Counted from the first letter of the stretch, positions 1 through 8,154 are shown. The stretch is 49,453 nucleotides of DNA from Candidatus Poribacteria bacterium (GCA_016215705.1 JACRIR010000233.1:1-49453); one strand, 5' to 3'. The notes: generated by a model from the sequence alone, not told the origin. Made by a program: numbers and translations.

Positions 1-612
1 CTGGCGGACCGGATCGGGCGATTCATCGAGAAGAACTTCAAGGACGAGCCCGTCAAAGTCAACCTCACAGGCTATGCCTACGTGACTGCCGTAGTCATCG
101 ACCTTGCCGTCAAAGGAATGCTCAGCAGCATCCTTTTCTCGATATTGGTCATCTACATCATGACGGCGATCATGTTCCGGTCATTCATTGGCGGACTCTA
201 CAATATAATTCCCATCTCCATGGCCACGTTGCTCAACTTCGGGCTCATGGGAACTCTGGGCATTACCATCGGCTTTGCCAACTCGGCCGCGTTCGCAATC
301 GCAATGGGCATCGGAGTCGACTATGCCATCCACCTCATATTCAAATTCCAGCAGGAAGCCGCCCGAAACACCGACCTCGCCGAGGCCAGCGCCCAAACCT
401 TCATGACCAGCGGAAAAGCCATTCTCTACAACGCCGTCGTGGTCACCGCCGGCTTCACAGTCCTCGTCGCCTCCGATTTCACCGGCCATCGCATCATGGG
501 CGAACTCCTCTCATTCAGCATGGTCACCAGTTTCCTCGGCTCCCTCACTCTTCTTCCCGCCGTCCTCACACTCTTCAAACCCGCCTTCGCCTTCCGAAAA
601 CCACCAACGTAA
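1..612 (+). CDS. RND/MMPL-family exporter, C-terminal fragment
   Basis: This is the last 203 residues of a larger membrane transporter whose start lies before the window; the frame is open from base 1. It contains closely spaced hydrophobic segments typical of the C-terminal membrane half of RND-superfamily MMPL/SSD exporters, including 'GIGVDYAIHLIFKF', the usual G-x-D-Y-x-I-H element after the third helix of the repeat, and a last pair of helices ending 'SLTLLPAVLTLF'. Family members export lipids or hydrophobic compounds across the inner membrane by proton motive force. The substrate cannot be told from this fragment. No gene follows on this strand for about 10 kb, so it is the last gene of its transcription unit. 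Confidence 0.85.
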   Translation: MADRIGRFIEKNFKDEPVKVNLTGYAYVTAVVIDLAVKGMLSSILFSILVIYIMTAIMFRSFIGGLYNIIPISMATLLNFGLMGTLGITIGFANSAAFAIAMGIGVDYAIHLIFKFQQEAARNTDLAEASAQTFMTSGKAILYNAVVVTAGFTVLVASDFTGHRIMGELLSFSMVTSFLGSLTLLPAVLTLFKPAFAFRKPPT

Positions 613-671
613 AACAACTCGTGAACGTGTTCTCCCTCCAGACTGACCTCCCCATGAACCAATCTCCATCA

Positions 672-735
672 GCGTTCATCGGCCTTCATCGGCATGGCTG
701 ACCCCGCTTCAGCGGCGGAAGTCCCGCGCCTCGCG
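672..735 (+). repeat. 64-bp dispersed repeat, copy 1
   Basis: This matches 1443-1506 at 61 of 64 positions in the same orientation. It contains the phrase 'TTCATCGGCATGGCTGACC' and a self-complementary GC-rich end. A partial inverted relative lies at 13938-13970 and a diverged one at about 14541-14575. Confidence 0.85.
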
Positions 736-833
736 CGGCTCCCTTTCGCCTTCTCCTTATCCGCGTTCATCGGCGTCCATCGGCGGTTCCAAGAGGCTCT
801 TCTTCTAAGGAGAAATGGCTTGCACAAATCATC

Positions 834-862
834 AACCGCAGAGTACGCTGAGGACGCGGAGG
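834..862 (+). repeat. Periodic 'CGCAGAG/CGCGGAG' phrase
   Basis: Three imperfect units of about 10 bp (CCGCAGAGTA, CGCTGAGGA, CGCGGAGG). The reverse-complement version is at 1101-1130. Phrases of this kind are known to recur in intergenic DNA of many unrelated bacteria. Confidence 0.65.
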
Positions 863-993
863 GCATTGATTCTCTTCGTTTTTCTCTGCATTGCTCACTG
901 TCAATTTCTTGAATTTCTGTCTTGATTTCTCACGACACCTCACCTGGAATCACGAGGGCGCCAGGAATTGCGCCCCTACAGACATGAATGGAG

Positions 994-1032
994 AAAATCG
1001 GGGACACGATGTCGCATCGTGTCCCCGATTTT
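994..1032. repeat. Perfect 18-bp-stem palindrome
   Basis: An 18-base arm (994-1011, 'AAAATCGGGGACACGATG') is followed by TCG and the exact reverse complement of the arm (1015-1032). No mismatch occurs. It lies about 380 bp past the exporter stop and is bracketed by two GTAGGGGCG-type palindromes, so it looks like a palindromic intergenic element and not a terminator; there is no long T run. Confidence 0.85.
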
Positions 1033-1043
1033 CCGAGGTGTCT

Positions 1044-1069
1044 TGTAGGGGCGCGATTCGTCGCGCCCG
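1044..1069. repeat. GTAGGGGCG-type palindromic element
   Basis: An 8-bp stem GGGCGCGA/TCGCGCCC (1049-1056, 1061-1068) with a TTCG loop, preceded by TGTAG. A degraded relative in the opposite orientation is at 956-979 (GGGCGC..GCGCCC-CTACA). Other members are at 9311-9338 and 21833-21861. Confidence 0.75.
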
Positions 1070-1442
1070 ATATGTGTTGGTTGGTTGCGGCTACGCCGCG
1101 CTACGCTCCTCCGCGCCCTCCGCGGTTCAGGCTTTTTGTTTTGGACAGCAGTGATCCAAAATCCAAAATCGATTGACCCTGAACCCCGCGCGTTTCGCGC
1201 GGCCCCCTTTCGCCTGCTTTTATGTTCGCTTGGTTGACTCTCTCCCTGCCCGCAATCATCACAATTCCTGAATCCCCACCTCCCGGGATTTCCCCCTTTG
1301 CTTTTGGTCCCCATTTCCCCTTTTCCCCCTATCTTTCCTCCCCCTTTCGCCTTTCGCTTTCCTTTCCCCGTGATCCCCGTGGTTCATAGCCCATGCTCCT
1401 CAGTCATAAACCATAAACCACAAACCATGAACCAAACTCCCC

Positions 1443-1506
1443 GCGTTCATCAGCCTTCATCGGCATGGCTGACCCCGTTTCAGCGGGGGAAGTCCCGCGC
1501 CTCGCG
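1443..1506 (+). repeat. 64-bp dispersed repeat, copy 2
   Basis: Second copy of the unit at 672-735, with three differences. It is followed by a separate 'AATCCGAAATCCAAAATCC' phrase at 1537-1570. Confidence 0.85.
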
Positions 1507-1675
1507 AGATTCCATGCAGTTTCTTCTTTTTCAGTCCCAATCCGAAATCCAAAATCCGAGATTGGCAATCTTGATTTCTTTAGGCACTCCAACAATCATC
1601 TCCTCGCTCTCTCCTTTCGCTTACACAAAAGACATTGGCTGAAACCTAGACATCCGGGTCTGTTTCGTGCTTTCG

Positions 1676-3046
1676 CTAAAGCATTTCTCTTTCCATTTGT
1701 GCTATCGATGAATCGAGAGCGTCCACGATAGTATCTATTTCCGTTTTTGTCACTGTCAGCGGTGGAGCAACCGCGATGTTTTCGAACATGGCCCTGCCGT
1801 ACACTCCTTTCTCCCACATCAGGTCTTCGATCCGATGCGTGCTTTCCATCGGCATTGTTCCTATCTGTTCCTTCGTCTGCTTATCTTTCACTATTTCTAC
1901 GGCAGCCATCAAGCCAATAGATCGGATATCCCCCACTGACTTATGGTCGTACAGACCCTTAAGGCGGTCCGCCAGGTATGCGCCCATCTTGGTGGCATTT
2001 TGGATTAAATGCTGCTCCTCGATGATCTTCAGATTGGCTAATCCAGCCGCACATCCTACTGGATGGTTGTTGTAGGTAAACCCGTGGAGGAACGGCATGA
2101 TGCTTCCCAGACCGCCCTTTATGGTCTCGTAAACCTCGTTACTCATGATGGCGCCGCCAAGCGGGAAATAGCCGCTGGTGATGCCCTTGGCTATGGAGAT
2201 CAAATCGGGCCGCACATTCCAGTTCATACAGCCGAACATTTTCCCCGTACGCCCAAAACCAGTGACAACCTCATCGGCAATAAAAAGAACATCGTATTTA
2301 TCGCAAATTTTGCGAACCATCGGCCAGTATTCGTCCGGCGGAGGGATCGTACCACCCGTACCCATGACCGGCTCTCCAATAAAGGCGCCCACAGTATCAG
2401 GCCCTTCCTTCTGGATGATTTCCTCAAGCGCCTTGGCGCATGCGATACCGCATTCCGGATAGGTCAAATTGAGTTCGCAGCGATAACAATAAGGAGCCAT
2501 GATATGCCGGAACCCCGGCGCCAGTGGTTCGAAATGCATCTTGAAATACTCGATGCCCGTTGCCACCATCGAACCAATGGTGAGGCCGTGATAGGCACAA
2601 TTGCGTGAAATGATCTTCTTCTTCTGATCCTTGCCCTTAAGGGACCAGTACATACGCGCGATTTTTATGTTAGAGTCGTTGGTCTCCGAACCGCCACATG
2701 TGAACAAGACACGCCCCATGTTCCACTCCTTCGGCATGAGGCTTATCACCTTCGCTGCAAGCTCGATGGCTGGTGGCATGGCGAAGCCGTAGAACGGAGA
2801 GAAGTATTCGAGCTTATTTAACTGCTCCATGATTGCCTGCGCTACCGCCTTTTGCCCGTGACCTATCACGACGTTCCACAGGCTGGAAAACGCATCGATG
2901 TATTCTTTTCCATCAATGTCCTTCACGCGCAATCCGTTTCCCTCAACAATGATTCGGGGCCCTTTTTGTTCGTGTTCCTCCAAAATGACAGTCGGGTGAA
3001 ATAAGTAGTTTACGTCCAACTTCCTGAGTTCTTCTTTCGATTTCAT
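1676..3046 (-). CDS. Class III PLP-dependent aminotransferase
   Basis: A 456-residue fold-type I aminotransferase, the usual length for the omega-aminotransferase group (beta-alanine, putrescine, taurine or diaminopelargonate type). Visible landmarks are 'GGSETNDSNIKIARMYW', the cofactor Asp in 'LFIADEVVTGFGRTG', and the Schiff-base Lys in 'ISIAKGITSGYFPLGG'. The start at 3046 is preferred over the upstream in-frame ATG at 3076 because GGAGG sits nine bases before it. It is the last gene of the minus-strand operon, 58 bp after the DUF362 gene. With two FAD oxidoreductases upstream it probably transfers the amino group of an amine or amino acid to pyruvate or 2-oxoglutarate; the substrate is not known. 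Confidence 0.9.
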   Translation of the reverse strand: MKSKEELRKLDVNYLFHPTVILEEHEQKGPRIIVEGNGLRVKDIDGKEYIDAFSSLWNVVIGHGQKAVAQAIMEQLNKLEYFSPFYGFAMPPAIELAAKVISLMPKEWNMGRVLFTCGGSETNDSNIKIARMYWSLKGKDQKKKIISRNCAYHGLTIGSMVATGIEYFKMHFEPLAPGFRHIMAPYCYRCELNLTYPECGIACAKALEEIIQKEGPDTVGAFIGEPVMGTGGTIPPPDEYWPMVRKICDKYDVLFIADEVVTGFGRTGKMFGCMNWNVRPDLISIAKGITSGYFPLGGAIMSNEVYETIKGGLGSIMPFLHGFTYNNHPVGCAAGLANLKIIEEQHLIQNATKMGAYLADRLKGLYDHKSVGDIRSIGLMAAVEIVKDKQTKEQIGTMPMESTHRIEDLMWEKGVYGRAMFENIAVAPPLTVTKTEIDTIVDALDSSIAQMEREML

Positions 3047-3104
3047 CTTGTTGTTCCTCCTTGTCGAAAAATGCAAGACGCGTTCTTAATGACCAACCGA
3101 GAAA

Positions 3105-4424
3105 TCATGCCTCAAAGTGCCCAATGTTGTAATCCGGTTTTTTCCTGTATATCTCGTATCTGGGCAGGGGCAGTATTCCGATTCCCATTCCAGCCCTGGA
3201 CAGATACGCGGCCAATCGGGAGTAGAAAGCGATCCTCGCCCCGAAACCCGGTATTTGGTTCGCCATGAAGAACAACGAGTCCCAGAATTTCGGCGGACAA
3301 CCCTCGAGTCTCTTCGCCTTATCAAGATGTTTGTTTTCTTTGATGGGGCAATTCCCGAACAGGATAGTGCGTGGTGAATTCTGTTCATCCCTGAGGTTCT
3401 TTCCTGCAATAATCCGCAGCCCGTGAAAATTCTTGTTGCGGCACAAAGCGGCTAGCAGCATGGTTGGCCCTTTCAAGTTCGCATCGCAGCCGGAACACAT
3501 GGTGCTTGTGTTGACACGGATCTCGATTCCAGTGTGCCCCGAAGCTAGTAGATCAAAGCCAGGCTTGACCTTCCAAGGTAGAAACTTAGCATGGTCCTCC
3601 ACGCGTTCTCCTCGAATTTCAATCGCCTCCGGCTGTTTCATGATGTTCATCCTGCCGTGACGCTCGGCATAGAGCCTAATGTGCTCAGCCTCGGTCGGCT
3701 CACCCCCCAGCAGCCGCACTCCGGTGGCGTCAGCCGCAAGGAAATCAGTCGAGGCGACCAGCACTCCCCTCGGATAGGCAGTGCCCACGGTAGCGTCAGG
3801 GCCTTTGTCCATCACATAGATACCGTCGATGATGACCAAATGTTGAGGGACCATCTCCATCAACCGGGAGATACGATAATGCAGTGTTTCGTCGGGCCCG
3901 TGGAAATACTTCTTTGACGCCATACTCATACATCCCTTGAGATTCTTGCCGGACAAAGAAACTCTTGTGTCGCTGTGCGTCTTGAGCACCGGAAGATTTA
4001 TGAAAAAGTCCGTGTCCAGGGCCGCCTCCGCAATGTTTATAGGAACATCCTCGCTTTGTATTTTTTTGTGTGGCCCCCCGTTGAAATCGATCAACTTAAT
4101 CCCGTACCGTTTAGCTAGGCGGTCAACCTGTATCCATTTGAAAGCCTTCATTGTGTTCGCGCCGAGTTCATCGAGCACCGTTCCTTCACCGATGCTGATA
4201 TCGCTAACACCGAAGTCTTTCAGGGCTCGGATTGTTCCCTCGATCACCTTGGTAGTGGTCACGGTTCCAAATGGCGGAATAAAACCGCGGCCGGCCGTGA
4301 CGACATTCGGCTTCAACAAAACCCGACAAGTGGCCTTGAGGTTCTTGAACCCGTCACACAGATCGATCGCCTTCGCAACCGAGGATATGTCTTCGTACCG
4401 AACGATTGAGACAATGGCTTTCAT
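3105..4424 (-). CDS. DUF362-family protein
   Basis: A 439-residue protein with the DUF362 pattern: a short beta strand at the start ('KAIVSIVRYEDI'), 'LLKPNVVTA', 'FFINLPVLKTH', 'SLSGKNLKGCMSM' and 'IIDGIYVMDKGP'. DUF362 is common in anaerobes and has no established function. The C-terminal third has a Cys-rich patch ('TMCSGCDAN', 'LFGNCPI', 'LEGCPP') that could hold an Fe-S cluster; this is inference. The ATG at 4424 is chosen because it overlaps the stop of the preceding truncated gene as TAATG and has GGGGAGG about nine bases upstream; both signals lie inside the 47-bp repeat copy. The longer frame to 4505 would read through that truncated gene. Confidence 0.85.
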   Translation of the reverse strand: MKAIVSIVRYEDISSVAKAIDLCDGFKNLKATCRVLLKPNVVTAGRGFIPPFGTVTTTKVIEGTIRALKDFGVSDISIGEGTVLDELGANTMKAFKWIQVDRLAKRYGIKLIDFNGGPHKKIQSEDVPINIAEAALDTDFFINLPVLKTHSDTRVSLSGKNLKGCMSMASKKYFHGPDETLHYRISRLMEMVPQHLVIIDGIYVMDKGPDATVGTAYPRGVLVASTDFLAADATGVRLLGGEPTEAEHIRLYAERHGRMNIMKQPEAIEIRGERVEDHAKFLPWKVKPGFDLLASGHTGIEIRVNTSTMCSGCDANLKGPTMLLAALCRNKNFHGLRIIAGKNLRDEQNSPRTILFGNCPIKENKHLDKAKRLEGCPPKFWDSLFFMANQIPGFGARIAFYSRLAAYLSRAGMGIGILPLPRYEIYRKKPDYNIGHFEA

Positions 4425-4660
4425 TATGCCGTACCTCCCCATCCACAGACACGGCTCACTGCTCGTGCCGCGCCCATTCGCAAACCGACAATGACCAGAA
4501 TCCATCTGAGGGTCTGAATCACGGCGAGCACGTCAAACATCTTTATGTGCTCGGCGTTAAGCCCATTTTCTTCGCGTCTACCTTGCCTGCAAAGATCAAA
4601 AGCTGCATCCCCAAAACCCAAAATACCGAGAACAGGAACCTCGTGCCTGAATATCCACAT
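4424..4660 (-). pseudogene. Truncated third copy of the four-helix membrane protein, with a chimeric tail
   Basis: Residues 1-62 resemble the first half of the 116-residue membrane proteins at 7367-7717 and 7755-8105: 'MWIFRHEVPVLGILGFG' against 'MWLFRFGVPLLAIIGFG', and 'ILVIVGLRMG' against 'IFIFFGLWMG'. The third and fourth helices are missing. Instead, the last 15 residues (AARAVSRVCGWGGTA) are identical to the C-terminus of the FAD amine-oxidase gene at 6023-7345, because 4427-4473 exactly repeats 6032-6078. The ATG at 4660 has a GGAG nine bases upstream, so translation is still possible and would couple to the DUF362 start by the TAATG overlap. It is probably a nonfunctional remnant that still carries translation into DUF362. 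Confidence 0.8.
4427..4473 (-). repeat. 47-bp exact direct repeat, copy 1
   Basis: Identical over 47 bases to 6032-6078, same orientation, 1,605 bp apart. In both copies it is read in the same frame as AARAVSRVCGWGGTA. This copy also provides the Shine-Dalgarno of the DUF362 gene. Confidence 0.95.
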
Positions 4661-4673
4661 CAATAGTTTTCTC

Positions 4674-5990
4674 CTATTTCCCCCTCTGATTCAGCCAGTC
4701 TAACACTTTCATATACAACTTGTAACCATTGGCTCCCAGATACGTTATGCCTGCCGAAGGCAGTCCAAATACCGGCTTGTTTATCAAGAAATGGTCTGTC
4801 AGCCCAATTTTCTCACCCGCCATCAGTTCAGCGAGCATCTTGCCCGCAAGTTGGCTGAAGGCCACGCCGTGGCCGTAATAGCCTATGCTGTAGTAAATGT
4901 TTTGGTGTTTCCCCGTACAGCCGATAGAGGGCAGCGCATCGAAGCTCGCACCAATACGCCCCCCCCACTTGTGCGTTATCTTAATGCCTTTGAGAAAGGG
5001 AAACATTTCTGTCAGGAGCTTGTAATGGCTTTGATACTGGGCGGGTTGGTGACTGTAGTCCCGGTCAACGTCATAGAAGTACAGGGCATTGTTGCTGATG
5101 AAAACGAGCCGGTTGTCTGCCGTAAAACGCGTGGCAACAAAAAAGTTCTTCGTGCCACACACCATCTCGCGGCCCAGCCAGTGGAGTTCGTCTATCTGCT
5201 CTTTGGTCAGAGGCTCGGTCACGATGTTATAGACATAGAAGGGGAGCACCTTATGCCTCAAGAGCCCAAGGGGATTGGGGTAGGCATTTGTTGCTATGAC
5301 GATGTTCGCCGCTCGAACACTGGCAAGCGCCGTGTACAGCGATATCGTCGGCCCAGGCTCGACACGGGTGCAGCGGGAATATTCATATACTTCGACCCCG
5401 ACCGACTCGGCGACCCTCTTCATCCCGCGGACGAACTTCGCCGGGTTGAGAATCGCCTCGTCGGGACCTCGCAGGGCAGCAGGTGCGTTGAGCGCTCCGA
5501 AATGATTGCGTGCTTCGCCCCTGTCAAGAAGGGTGCAATTCGATCCAAGCTCTCCGTATGTCTTCGCTTCTTTTTCGAGCAGTTTGATGGCACGTTCATT
5601 TTCGGCAAATACGAGACGGCCGACCTTCTCAAAATCGCACTCGATTCTGTGTTCCTCGATCAATTCTTCAACCAGCGAGAGGGATTGAAGCGCCAGCTTC
5701 GCAACCAGGGATGTTTTCTCTATCCCGTGAAGCTTCTTGATGGGATATACGAGATTGCCCAGCGTTCCACTCGCCACACCGGTATTGCGCCCCGAAGAGC
5801 CATACCCAATAAACTCGCTCTCCAGCACGATGATCCTTTTCTCGGGGAATCGCTTTTTCATAAAATGAGCCGAGGCCAAGCCGGTGAATCCACCACCAAT
5901 GATGGCGACATCAGCTTCATGTCCCCCGACCAGAGGCGATCCGGCTTCGTAGGGCGTGTCGAGCCAGAAGTTGTCCTTTGCTGTACGCAT
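4674..5990 (-). CDS. DAO-family FAD-dependent oxidoreductase
   Basis: A 438-residue FAD enzyme of the D-amino-acid oxidase/glycine oxidase/PuuB-OrdL type. The dinucleotide-binding motif 'VAIIGGGFTGLASA' is near residue 30, followed by 'IIVLESEFIGYGSSGRNTG', where FAD contacts are expected in this group. The late motif 'KWGGRIGASFDALPSIG' and the closing 'YYSIGYYGHGVAFSQLAGK' fit the PuuB-like subset that oxidises secondary or primary amines. The start has GGAGG seven bases upstream. It lies 32 bp after the amine-oxidase-like gene and 13 bp before the truncated membrane-protein gene, between the two copies of the 47-bp repeat. Likely an amine or amino-acid oxidising step feeding the aminotransferase; substrate unknown. 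Confidence 0.85.
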   Translation of the reverse strand: MRTAKDNFWLDTPYEAGSPLVGGHEADVAIIGGGFTGLASAHFMKKRFPEKRIIVLESEFIGYGSSGRNTGVASGTLGNLVYPIKKLHGIEKTSLVAKLALQSLSLVEELIEEHRIECDFEKVGRLVFAENERAIKLLEKEAKTYGELGSNCTLLDRGEARNHFGALNAPAALRGPDEAILNPAKFVRGMKRVAESVGVEVYEYSRCTRVEPGPTISLYTALASVRAANIVIATNAYPNPLGLLRHKVLPFYVYNIVTEPLTKEQIDELHWLGREMVCGTKNFFVATRFTADNRLVFISNNALYFYDVDRDYSHQPAQYQSHYKLLTEMFPFLKGIKITHKWGGRIGASFDALPSIGCTGKHQNIYYSIGYYGHGVAFSQLAGKMLAELMAGEKIGLTDHFLINKPVFGLPSAGITYLGANGYKLYMKVLDWLNQRGK

Positions 5991-6022
5991 GCTGTGTCCT
6001 CCTCATGCACGGGCTCAGATGG

Positions 6023-7345
6023 TCAGATGTTTGCCGTACCTCCCCATCCACAGACACGGCTCACTGCTCGTGCCGCGCTCCACATGGCGGCCTCCAGATA
6101 GCAACCGCCGAATAAATCGCTCACAAAAGAGACGCCATTGAGCTTACTGGCCTCTTTTTGAAAATCTAGAACCTTGCGATATGCTCCTACGGGATAACGC
6201 GCTATCGCATATGGATGTCGAACCACCTTGACTTCTTCCACCCATCCTGAAAAACCTGGAAGCATGAGATCAACATCTTCTTGCGCCCTTCGGATAAGCA
6301 TATCATCCGGCAAATCAATAAGGTCCAGCGTCATCGGGTAGCCCGACCAGGCGCTCAGTATTGCTTTCCCGCTCGGTACCATCTCTGGAACCTTCGCCTG
6401 TCCATTGACTGCAAATTGAAACGTCTTCCTGAGCGCCGGGTCATTGAAGTAACACCAGATGTCCTTACGCAGAGGCCGATCTAAATAGAAAATAGGCATC
6501 GGAAATGGGGAGTAAATGACAGCGTCAAAGAAACGACGTTGCTCCTCAAGCTCATCGGGCATGATTCGCGCTGCAGATGACGGCGCAACAGCGACAACCA
6601 CGTGGCCCGCTCTCTTAACCGTCCCGCCATGCTCCATCTGCACTCCAACGACACGGCCTTTATCCATCACTAGTTGCCGCACGGGCGCGTCATATTGCAC
6701 CGGCAGGCGTTTGGCTAGCTCCTCGGGAAGCGATGCAGTACCGCGGGTCAGGGCAATAAAGTTGGTGAACGTGCTGAGACGGAATGTGTGGATAAAATGG
6801 TAGAGGCTCATCCATTCCGGTAACCCCATATTCTCGCCCATACTCATCACGGTCACAAGAAAATCTCTCAACGGCTTGTCCTTAGGTCCTTTGAACAGGT
6901 CCAGAATCTCAACGTTGTCATATTCGGGATGGTCTTCGACGATGCGATACATGGGAAAGCGATGTCGTAGGAATATGTACTTCAATATAAACCCGTAGAG
7001 TTTCAGATTCCCGCGCAACCCGAGCATCTTCATGTAAGGAACCCGATGATCATAAATGGTGGTTGAGCCGTTGCCTAAACGAAATTGAAATTTTCCCGTG
7101 ATTGTTCTCTTCTCTCCGCTCAGGTTCACGGCGTCCATCAACTCGTATGCGTAGCGATAGTCGGAATGGTAGAATTGAGCCCCGACGTCGATCCGGTCGC
7201 CCTTGCGCTCCAACGTGAGCATACGCCCGCCCGGATGGTCAGATGCCTCCAATATCTCGACTTCATAACCCCTCTGGCATAGCCAGTATCCGGCCGCAAG
7301 GCCTCCGATCCCCGCTCCGACGATAATGACTTTTCTGTTTTCCAT
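6023..7345 (-). CDS. FAD-dependent amine-oxidase/desaturase-like protein
   Basis: A 440-residue NAD(P)-binding Rossmann/FAD protein of the flavin amine oxidase, protoporphyrinogen oxidase and phytoene desaturase superfamily. It begins 'KVIIVGAGIGGLAAGYWL', followed by 'EVEILEASDHPGGRMLTL' (the GG-R motif of the family). The C-terminal FAD motif is weak: 'VSFVSDLFGGCYLEAAMWSA' fits the usual 'GD...GG..AA..SG' pattern only loosely. The start has GGAGG nine bases upstream. Its last 15 codons belong to the 47-bp repeat, after which it ends in ANI-stop, while the other copy ends directly in TAATG. It is 21 bp downstream of the membrane protein at 7367, so the two are probably co-translated. Confidence 0.8.
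   Translation of the reverse strand: MENRKVIIVGAGIGGLAAGYWLCQRGYEVEILEASDHPGGRMLTLERKGDRIDVGAQFYHSDYRYAYELMDAVNLSGEKRTITGKFQFRLGNGSTTIYDHRVPYMKMLGLRGNLKLYGFILKYIFLRHRFPMYRIVEDHPEYDNVEILDLFKGPKDKPLRDFLVTVMSMGENMGLPEWMSLYHFIHTFRLSTFTNFIALTRGTASLPEELAKRLPVQYDAPVRQLVMDKGRVVGVQMEHGGTVKRAGHVVVAVAPSSAARIMPDELEEQRRFFDAVIYSPFPMPIFYLDRPLRKDIWCYFNDPALRKTFQFAVNGQAKVPEMVPSGKAILSAWSGYPMTLDLIDLPDDMLIRRAQEDVDLMLPGFSGWVEEVKVVRHPYAIARYPVGAYRKVLDFQKEASKLNGVSFVSDLFGGCYLEAAMWSAARAVSRVCGWGGTANI
6032..6078 (-). repeat. 47-bp exact direct repeat, copy 2
   Basis: Forms the C-terminal codons of the amine-oxidase-like gene, where the encoded peptide continues the family C-terminal helix. This is probably the original location of the sequence that also appears at 4427-4473. 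Confidence 0.95.
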
Positions 7346-7366
7346 TCCTGATGTCCTCCATAACGC

Positions 7367-7717
7367 TCAAAGCCAAATGCAATAAATGATCTGAAGGATC
7401 ACTGCTGTGCCGGCCCAATACTTGAAAAAGTTGTCACCGATGTTCTTGTACAAGGGCAGACTCACAAGGTAGTCGAAGAGAAACATGCCTGTGATGAATG
7501 TTGCCAAAAAGCGCGGCCATTCATCGCCCATCCACAGCCCGAAGAATATGAATATCCAGCAAACAGTCATGACCAAATTGCCCACGCCAAACATTCTCAA
7601 GGTGGGTCTTGTCAAACCCATTTTCCCGACATCTATCTTGTCGGTGAATACCTCATAAACAGCATGCCCGAAACCGATAATCGCCAATAATGGGACTCCA
7701 AATCTGAATAGCCACAT
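7367..7717 (-). CDS. Small four-helix membrane protein (copy B)
   Basis: A 116-residue hydrophobic protein with about four membrane segments: 'VPLLAIIGFGHAVYEVF', 'GNLVMTVCWIFIFFGLWMG', 'FLATFITGMFLFDYLVSL' and 'AGTAVILQIIYCIWL'. It is clearly paralogous to 7755-8105 along its whole length; both share the pattern GFG-A, 'LRMFG', 'WPR[FY]LA', 'ITGM' and 'YCIW'. I do not recognise the family. GGAGG lies nine bases before the ATG. The gene sits between its paralog and the FAD amine-oxidase gene, so it could be a membrane anchor or quinone-side partner for the oxidoreductases; this is a guess from position only. Confidence 0.8.
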   Translation of the reverse strand: MWLFRFGVPLLAIIGFGHAVYEVFTDKIDVGKMGLTRPTLRMFGVGNLVMTVCWIFIFFGLWMGDEWPRFLATFITGMFLFDYLVSLPLYKNIGDNFFKYWAGTAVILQIIYCIWL

Positions 7718-7754
7718 GGTGCAAAACCTCCTGGTTGTCTGCCAAGGGTGGAAG

Positions 7755-8105
7755 TTAGATCCAAATACAATAGAGCGGCAGAATAACCGCCGAAGCGGTT
7801 CCCCAGTATTTGAACAGCTTATCGCCCATATTCTTAAACATGGCCAAGCTAATAAGATAGTTGCACAGGTACATCCCTGTAATGAGAAAAGCCAGATACC
7901 GCGGCCACACGGCGCCGGCTCGCAGCCCGAGTGGTATCACCGCCCAGCATATGGCCATGAGGAGTTCGCCAGCCCCAAACATCCTCAGGACATTCTTGGA
8001 GACCCCCATTTTTTCCGCCTTCAGTGTTCCAGTGAAGACCAGATATGCCGCGCCACCAAATCCGACAACCGAGAAAATGGGCACAATGTATCTAAGAGAT
8101 GACAT
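7755..8105 (-). CDS. Small four-helix membrane protein (copy A)
   Basis: A 116-residue paralog of 7367-7717 with the same four hydrophobic segments and the same length ('IFSVVGFGGAAYLVF', 'MAICWAVIPLGLRAGAVWPR', 'FLITGMYLCNYLISLAMF', 'SAVILPLYCIWI'). A GGAG lies about nine bases before the ATG. Polar loops contain few charged residues and no Cys-pair or His-rich motif that would suggest metal or heme binding. The two copies are 37 bp apart in one operon, and a third, broken copy is at 4424-4660. Function unknown. Confidence 0.8.
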   Translation of the reverse strand: MSSLRYIVPIFSVVGFGGAAYLVFTGTLKAEKMGVSKNVLRMFGAGELLMAICWAVIPLGLRAGAVWPRYLAFLITGMYLCNYLISLAMFKNMGDKLFKYWGTASAVILPLYCIWI

Positions 8106-8154
8106 GTTCTCAATTCTCCTGCCATTCTGATGTTTGGCGAACGGCGTTTCTGTT

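Larger units (their letters stand above)
613..1675. repeat. Intergenic repeat mosaic (1.06 kb, no gene)
   Basis: No credible gene is seen. The stretch is a patchwork of short, imperfectly periodic phrases: two copies of a 64-bp unit (672-735, 1443-1506), a 'CCGCAGAG..ACGCGGAGG' phrase (834-862) and its reverse complement (1101-1130), a perfect long hairpin (994-1032), two GTAGGGGCG-type palindromes (956-979, 1044-1069), 'ATCCAAAATCCAAAATC' phrases (1152-1174, 1537-1570) and a 'CCATAAACC' run (1405-1433). The strand is rich in C and T. Similar phrases recur in the other long gaps of this window. Confidence 0.8.

Noticed and set aside
613-1675. CRISPR array
   Set aside because: The repeats differ in sequence, spacing and orientation; there are no regular spacers and no cas gene in the window.
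4791-6101. 436-codon open frame on the plus strand
   Set aside because: It lies antisense to the DAO-family oxidoreductase, which has clear FAD motifs and a good ribosome site; the plus-strand translation shows no family pattern.
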